Shown piece by piece: positions 58,780-64,000 of a DNA stretch of 64,000 nt. The DNA is from CALXXL01 sp034926605. GTDB taxonomy: Bacteria > Verrucomicrobiota > Lentisphaeria > Victivallales > Victivallaceae. The translations under genes were made by a program, and so were the position numbers. Below the pieces are notes generated by a model that was not told where the DNA came from, made no database searches, and saw nothing but the letters and a program-made list of their open reading frames with translations. The stretch is from the NCBI GenBank assembly GCA_034926605.1, contig JAYFQV010000005.1, positions 1 to 64,000 of the forward strand, in the 5' to 3' direction. Positions within the stretch are counted from its first letter, which is position 1. The number at the start of each line of letters is the position of its first letter.

Positions 58780-61700
58780 TTGATCGACAACTCTTTCGCA
58801 TATTCCGATATTTTCGGAAAGACCACCAACCAGTTTGGCAAGGTTACAATCAAGGTCGCTTCCCCGGATGTGATCCGCTCGTGGAGTCACGGCGAGGTGA
58901 AGAATCCGGAAACGATCAATTACCGCAGCTTCAAGCCGGAAAAGGGCGGGCTGTTCTGCGAGCGTATTTTCGGCCCAACCCGCGACTGGGAGTGCAACTG
59001 CGGCAAATACAAGCGCGTCAAGCACAAGAATACCGTCTGCGACCGTTGCGGTGTGGAAGTCACCCTGGCCAAAGTGCGCCGCGAGCGCATGGGCCATATC
59101 GAACTTGCGGTGCCGGTGTCCCATATCTGGTTCTTCAAGTGTACCCCCAGCCGCATCGGTCTGATGCTGGACATGCCGCCGAAGATTCTCGAGCGCGTGG
59201 TCTATTATGAGGAGTGGGTGGTCACCGATCCGGGCGATACTCCGCTTGAGTTCGGCAAGAACCTCACTGACCTTGAATACCGCCAGGCGCGCGAGGACTA
59301 CGGCGATGGTTTCTCCGCCGACATGGGCGCCCCCGGCATCAAGACTTTGCTCGAAAGCATCGACCTGCCCAAGCATAAGGCCGATCTCGAACTTCAGCTC
59401 AAGAGTACCAAGAACAAGGCGATCCGTAAAAAGTGGAGCAAGCGCCTGCGTCTGATCGAAGGTTTCATCAACAGCAATTCACGGCCTGAGTGGATGATTC
59501 TGACCGTGCTGCCGGTGATTCCGCCTGATCTGCGCCCGCTGGTTCCGCTGGACGGCGGCCGTTTCGCCACCAGCGACTTGAACGACCTCTACCGCCGTGT
59601 GATCAACCGCAACAACCATTTAAAGCATTTGCTGCAGATCGGTGCTCCCGGCGTGATCATCCGCAATGAAAAGCGTATGCTGCAGGAAGCGGTGGACGCG
59701 CTGCTGGACAACGGCCGCCACGGCCGCGCCGTGACCGGCGCCGGCAACCGTCCGCTGAAGTCGCTCTCCGACATGCTCAAAGGTAAGCAGGGACGTTTCC
59801 GTCAGAACCTGCTTGGTAAGCGCGTCGACTATTCCGGCCGTTCGGTGATCGTGGTCGGTCCCGAACTCAAGATATGGCAGTGCGGTCTTCCCAAGAAGAT
59901 GGCGTTGGTGCTGTTCGAGCCTTTTATCATCCGCCACCTCAAGGGGCGCGGCTATGCGCACACCGTGCGCGGCGCCAAGAAGATGATTGAGCGCGAAGAG
60001 CCGATCGTGTGGGATATCCTCGAAGAGGTGACCACCGGTCATCCGATCATGTTGAACCGCGCGCCGACGCTGCACCGCCTGAGTATTCAGGCGTTCGACC
60101 CCGTGCTTATCGAGGGGTCCGCGCTGCGTCTGCACCCGATGGTGTGTACCGCTTACAACGCCGACTTTGACGGTGACCAGATGGCGGTTCACGTTCCGTT
60201 GTCCAATGAGGCGCAGATGGAGACCAAGCTCCTGATGCTCTCCCCGAACAACATCTTTTCGCCAGCCAACGGCAAGCCGATCACCACGCCGACCCACGAT
60301 ATCACGCTGGGCGCGTATTATCTGACGTTCGAGCCGCGCAACAAGGATCGTGCCAAGCTTTACCGCGACACCTTCGAGGTGCTTTACGCGCACAGCTGTC
60401 ACTATATCAAGATACACGACGCGGTCCGTATACCGAACCCGGATTTCGGCAAGGATACCGTGTATGGCGACAAGACCAGCAAGTATATCACCACCAGCGC
60501 CGGCCGCTGCCTGTTCAATGAAATATGGGACAGACGGCTCGGGTTCTACAACGCCGTGGCCAAGAAGAAGCAGCTCGGCGAACTGATCAGTGCGTCCTAT
60601 AAGATTGCCGGTCACGACGCCACCATCAAGCTGCTCGACGATCTCAAGGCGCTTGGCTACAAGTATTCCACCCTGGCCGGTCTGTCCATCTCGATCACCG
60701 ACCTCAAGATGCCGGCCAAGAAGAACCAGCTCATCGATGACGCCCGCAAGGAGATCGGCGTGGTCATGGAACAGTATCGCAACGGTGTGATCACCGAGGG
60801 CGAGCGCCACAACAAGGTGGTCGACATCTGGACCAAGACCAGCAACGACGTGGCAAACGAGCTGTTCAAGCGCCTGGAGACTGATTCCGAGCGCGGCGAG
60901 ATCAACCCGGTCTACGCGATGCTTGATTCCGGAGCGCGCGGCAGCCGCGACCAGATCCGTCAGCTTGCCGGTATGCGAGGCCTGATGGCCGCGCCGACCG
61001 GTGAAATCATCGAACAGCCGATCACCACGAACCTCCGTGAAGGTTTGAGCGTGCTGGAATACTTCATCAACACCCACGGCGCCCGCAAAGGTCTGGCCGA
61101 CACCGCGCTTAAGACCGCGGACTCCGGTTACATGACCCGTAAGCTGGTCGACGTGGCGCAGGATATCATCTGCCGCTGCGAAGACTGCGGCACCATCAAG
61201 GGTATCCGCGTTTCCGCCATCATCGACGGCGACGAGGTTATCATGCCGTTGCGCGACCGCATCGTCGGCCGTTTCGCGGCCGCCGACATCAAGGATCCGG
61301 CCTTCTCCGACGGCCGCCTGCTGGTTCGCGCCGGCGAGGAGTTCACTCCCGTGATTGCCGACCTGATCACCCAGCGCGGTATCCAGAACGTGCTGATCCG
61401 TTCCACGCTGACCTGCGAATCCGAACACGGCGTCTGCATCAAGTGCTATGGCCGCAACCTGGCCAGCGACCGTCTGGCCAAGGTCGGCGACGCGCTGGGC
61501 ATCATCGCCGCGCAGTCGATCGGCGAGCCCGGCACCCAGCTGACCATGCGTACGTTCCACATCGGCGGTACCGCCAGTACCAAGGGGCTGCGCGAGCCGC
61601 GGCTGGTGGCGCGCAAGGGCGGCACGCTCAAGATGATGAACGTGCGTACCGTGAAGAACGACAAGGGCGAAACGGTGGTGGTCAACAAGAACGGCTACAT

Positions 61701-63039
61701 CATCCTGTTCGACGCCGTCGAGGCCAAGGTAAAGGAAGCCCGCGCTCGCGAGCGCGCCAAGCTTGAGGCCGAGGCGATCGGTAGTTACTACAACAAGGAT
61801 TACGACTACTGGAGCGACGCGCTGCGCGAGAGTGAGATCGACCGCTATGAACTTGAAACCGGTGCGGTGCTCGAACGCGAGGACGGCGCCGAGGTCAATG
61901 CCGACGAGCAGTTCGCCCATTGGGATCCCTACCATGTGCCGATCATCGTCGAAGAGGCCGGTACGGTGGAGCTGCACGACTTGGTCGAAGGCGTCACACT
62001 GAGCCGTCAGAAGCGCGGCGGCGTGGAGGAAGTCACGGTTATGGAACACCGCGAAGACTTGCACCCGCAGATCGTGATCAAGTCTCCCGAAGGTGAGTTC
62101 CTGCAGAACTATCCGCTGCCCTCCGGCGCGTTCCTGATGACCCGTCCGGGTGCGAAGGTGAAGAAGGGTATGGTGGTGGCGCGCGTGCCCCGTCAGTCCC
62201 AGAAGAACATGGACATCACCGGCGGTCTGCCGCGAATCTCCGAATTGTTCGAAGCCCGTAACCCGAAGGACATGGCAGAAATCGCGAGGATCGATGGTAT
62301 AGTGGAGGTTGAGAAGACCACCCGCGGCCGCCGCACCCTGGTGATCGTGGACCCCGAAAGCGAACAGCGCGAGGAGCACACCAATATTCCTGCCCACAAG
62401 CACCTTACCGTGAGCAAGGGCGACACCGTGCGCAAGGGCCAGAAGTTGACCGAGGGTTCGGTGGTGCCGCAGGCGCTGCTGGACATCTGCGGCCCGCATG
62501 AGCTGCAACGTTATCTGGTGGACGAGATTCAGATGGTTTATCGCGCCCAGGGCGTGGAAATCAACGACAAGCACGTCGAGATCATCATTCGCCAGATGAT
62601 GCAGAAGGTTCGCATCACCGAATCCGGCGACAGCGACTATTTGCCCGGCGAGCCGATCGACCGCGTGGACTTCAACCGCGTCAACCGCGAGATACTTTCC
62701 CGTGGCGGCGAACCAGCTCAGGGCGAACCGATGCTGCTGGGTATTACCAAGGCGTCCCTGGAGACGGAGTCGTTCATCTCGGCCGCGTCGTTCCAGGACA
62801 CCACCCGTATCCTTACCGAAGCTGCCACGCTCGGCAAGGAGGACTTGCTCAAGGGCTTCAAGGAAAACGTCATCACCGGCCATCTGATCCCGGCCGGTAC
62901 CGGTACCGAACGTTTGCAGTCGGTGCGGTTGAAGTATCTTGGCGAGGAGCTGGAACCCGAGCTGCCCGAACTCGAAGCGGTCGTCTCCGACGGCGAACAA
63001 CCGGCCGCCGAAGAGGGCTCGGACGTGACGGTTCAGTAA
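58780..63039 (+). CDS. rpoC: RNA polymerase subunit beta'
   Basis: RpoC holds the catalytic metal site of RNA polymerase. The 1419-residue protein has the zinc finger CNCGKYK...CDRCG (about 72-90), the bridge and active-site motif NADFDGDQMAVH, and the second zinc site in CESEHGVCIKCYG. GDALGIIAAQSIGEPGTQLT forms the trigger-loop region. The start is TTG 58780, supported by GGAGG (58768-58772) 7 bases upstream and by the canonical N-terminus (IDNSFAYSDIF). Its C-terminus is an acidic tail. Confidence 0.99.
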   Translation: MIDNSFAYSDIFGKTTNQFGKVTIKVASPDVIRSWSHGEVKNPETINYRSFKPEKGGLFCERIFGPTRDWECNCGKYKRVKHKNTVCDRCGVEVTLAKVRRERMGHIELAVPVSHIWFFKCTPSRIGLMLDMPPKILERVVYYEEWVVTDPGDTPLEFGKNLTDLEYRQAREDYGDGFSADMGAPGIKTLLESIDLPKHKADLELQLKSTKNKAIRKKWSKRLRLIEGFINSNSRPEWMILTVLPVIPPDLRPLVPLDGGRFATSDLNDLYRRVINRNNHLKHLLQIGAPGVIIRNEKRMLQEAVDALLDNGRHGRAVTGAGNRPLKSLSDMLKGKQGRFRQNLLGKRVDYSGRSVIVVGPELKIWQCGLPKKMALVLFEPFIIRHLKGRGYAHTVRGAKKMIEREEPIVWDILEEVTTGHPIMLNRAPTLHRLSIQAFDPVLIEGSALRLHPMVCTAYNADFDGDQMAVHVPLSNEAQMETKLLMLSPNNIFSPANGKPITTPTHDITLGAYYLTFEPRNKDRAKLYRDTFEVLYAHSCHYIKIHDAVRIPNPDFGKDTVYGDKTSKYITTSAGRCLFNEIWDRRLGFYNAVAKKKQLGELISASYKIAGHDATIKLLDDLKALGYKYSTLAGLSISITDLKMPAKKNQLIDDARKEIGVVMEQYRNGVITEGERHNKVVDIWTKTSNDVANELFKRLETDSERGEINPVYAMLDSGARGSRDQIRQLAGMRGLMAAPTGEIIEQPITTNLREGLSVLEYFINTHGARKGLADTALKTADSGYMTRKLVDVAQDIICRCEDCGTIKGIRVSAIIDGDEVIMPLRDRIVGRFAAADIKDPAFSDGRLLVRAGEEFTPVIADLITQRGIQNVLIRSTLTCESEHGVCIKCYGRNLASDRLAKVGDALGIIAAQSIGEPGTQLTMRTFHIGGTASTKGLREPRLVARKGGTLKMMNVRTVKNDKGETVVVNKNGYIILFDAVEAKVKEARARERAKLEAEAIGSYYNKDYDYWSDALRESEIDRYELETGAVLEREDGAEVNADEQFAHWDPYHVPIIVEEAGTVELHDLVEGVTLSRQKRGGVEEVTVMEHREDLHPQIVIKSPEGEFLQNYPLPSGAFLMTRPGAKVKKGMVVARVPRQSQKNMDITGGLPRISELFEARNPKDMAEIARIDGIVEVEKTTRGRRTLVIVDPESEQREEHTNIPAHKHLTVSKGDTVRKGQKLTEGSVVPQALLDICGPHELQRYLVDEIQMVYRAQGVEINDKHVEIIIRQMMQKVRITESGDSDYLPGEPIDRVDFNRVNREILSRGGEPAQGEPMLLGITKASLETESFISAASFQDTTRILTEAATLGKEDLLKGFKENVITGHLIPAGTGTERLQSVRLKYLGEELEPELPELEAVVSDGEQPAAEEGSDVTVQ

Positions 63040-63052
63040 GATCGGTTCACAC

Positions 63053-63100
63053 GGGGCGGGAACCGCAGTTTCCGCCCCGGAAGGGGCTGTTTTCGCTTTT
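63053..63100 (+). promoter_or_regulatory. alternative hairpins between rpoC and rpsL
   Basis: GGGGCGGGAA (63053-63062) can pair with TTTCCGCCCC (63069-63078). Alternatively GCCCC (63074-63078) can pair with GGGGC (63083-63087) in front of a T-rich tail. The two structures exclude each other, as in an attenuator. Confidence 0.5.
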
Positions 63101-63235
63101 TTGACAAAAAAATACGGGTTTAAGAGGGAAAAGATTTGTTTTTTTTGAAAGAAAGGCTATCTTAAAAGTCTCAATGTGTGTATTTTGGATATTCATAAGC
63201 TATATGAAAAGATAAGAAAAGGTGTAGAAAAACAA

Positions 63236-63607
63236 ATGCCAACCATCAATCAGCTGGTCCGGTTCGGCCGGGAAAAGAAGATCGGCAAGAGCAAATCTCG
63301 TGCTCTTAGCGCGTGCCCCCAGCGGCGCGGCGTGTGCCTGCAGGTGACCACCCGCTCTCCGAAAAAGCCTAACTCCGCGTTGCGCAAGATTGCCCGTGTG
63401 CGTCTGACCAACGGCGAAGAAGTCACCGCCTATATCGGCGGCGAAGGTCATAACCTTCAGGAGCACTCGGTGGTCCTGGTCAAAGGCGGTCGTGTGCGCG
63501 ACCTTCCGGGCGTGCGCTATCATATCGTCCGCGGCGCCTTGGACAGCCTCGGTGTGGCCAAGCGCAAGCAGAGCCGCAGTAAATACGGCGCAAAGCGTGG
63601 CAAGTAA
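63236..63607 (+). CDS. rpsL: 30S ribosomal protein S12
   Basis: S12 monitors decoding in the A site. The 123-residue protein has PTINQLVRFGREKK, the PKKPNSALRK loop with the Lys residues associated with streptomycin sensitivity in the native state, and the C-terminal KQSRSKYGAKRGK. ATG 63236 gives the standard N-terminus; an AAAGG is about 12 bases upstream. rpsG follows after 15 bases, and fusA would be expected next outside the window. Confidence 0.98.
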   Translation: MPTINQLVRFGREKKIGKSKSRALSACPQRRGVCLQVTTRSPKKPNSALRKIARVRLTNGEEVTAYIGGEGHNLQEHSVVLVKGGRVRDLPGVRYHIVRGALDSLGVAKRKQSRSKYGAKRGK

Positions 63608-63622
63608 GGGAGATAGGATAAA

Positions 63623-64000
63623 ATGAGAAGACGCAGACCCGAAAAACGCGAACTTACCCCCGATGTGAAATATTCGAGCGAGAATATCGCTCGTTTGATC
63701 AACACCATTATGACCCGTGGCAAGAAATCCGTGGCGCAGAAGATCGTTTACGGCGCGCTGGACATTGTTGCCGCCAAGAAAGGCGACATTCAGCCGATCG
63801 ATATCTTCGAGCAGGCGCTTGAGAATGTCAAGCCGAAACTTGAAGTCAAATCCCGCCGCGTGGGCGGTGCCACCTATCAGGTGCCGGTGGAAGTCAGCAC
63901 CGACCGCCAGCTCGCGCTGGCGATGCGCTGGATCACCACCTACAGCCGGGGCCGCAAGGGCAAGAGCATGACCGACTCCCTCGCCGCCGAGATACTTGAC
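63623..64000 (+). CDS. rpsG: 30S ribosomal protein S7, cut by the window edge
   Basis: S7 nucleates assembly of the head of the small subunit. The first 126 codons are visible and the frame runs off the right edge. RRRRPEKRELTPDVKYSS, MTRGKKSVAQKIVYGA and RRVGGATYQVPVEV are conserved S7 features. An AGGA lies about 5 bases before the ATG. It follows rpsL in the usual order. Confidence 0.97.
   Translation, partial: MRRRRPEKRELTPDVKYSSENIARLINTIMTRGKKSVAQKIVYGALDIVAAKKGDIQPIDIFEQALENVKPKLEVKSRRVGGATYQVPVEVSTDRQLALAMRWITTYSRGRKGKSMTDSLAAEILD

Noticed and set aside
59620..63000. 1126-codon open frame antisense to rpoC
   Set aside because: The sense strand is unmistakably rpoC; long antisense frames are expected in GC-rich genes.

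Overview
The window reads as chromosomal DNA of a GC-rich, diderm (outer-membrane) bacterium. BamA, two lipoproteins, a signal peptidase and several secreted proteins argue for two membranes. ThyX, a GH36 alpha-galactosidase with an NPCBM-type domain, HTH-EIIA fusions and secreted thioredoxin-like paralogs with a GSDWCPWC-type motif suggest a PVC-group bacterium such as Lentisphaerota (Victivallis-like). That assignment is inference; no rRNA is present. Most starts have a good Shine-Dalgarno, TTG starts are frequent, and promoters read as TTGNNN-N16/17-TATATT-like sequences.

Layout. 1-1116: two unknown proteins, the first cut by the window edge. 1176-5472: clpC, a Nudix hydrolase and an orphan OppC-type permease, translationally coupled. 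5472-10230 (minus): four tandem secreted paralogs sharing a repeat module. Three carry a thioredoxin domain, one of them without its cysteines, and the fourth has lost the domain and triplicated the module. 10261-15621: serine hydrolase, alpha-galactosidase, Fe-S/U32-like protein. 15618-20364: lepA-lepB-purU-HAD. 20407-20901: a block of hairpins and a 56-residue protein gene. 21011-27238: rpsA, EamA transporter, AlgX-like SGNH protein, sugar kinase and mannose-1-phosphate guanylyltransferase. 27285-28288: a candidate small RNA, a NagD-like phosphatase and a strikingly symmetric divergent promoter. 28288-36192: second SGNH protein, recO, guaB-CDF transporter, HTH-EIIA protein, SpoIIE-type phosphatase, panD. 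36260-44499: prs-rplY-pth-rpsF-ssb-rpsR-rplI-dnaB-bamA. 44493-49449: lipoprotein, HAD, mnmE, thyX, lipoprotein. 49485-64000: tRNA-Leu, tRNA-Thr, tuf, rpmG, tRNA-Trp, secE, nusG, rplKAJL, rpoBC, rpsL and rpsG (cut), the classical translation/transcription cluster.

Most of the window is housekeeping. The unusual parts are the secreted repeat/thioredoxin family (5514-10039), the ~100-nt RNA gene at 27285-27383, the mirror-symmetric leaderless promoter at 28219-28290, and the hairpin-rich intergenic block at 20407-20630. The kinase, guanylyltransferase and SGNH genes (23938-30186) suggest synthesis and O-acylation of a surface glycan, but no glycosyltransferase or polymerase is in view.
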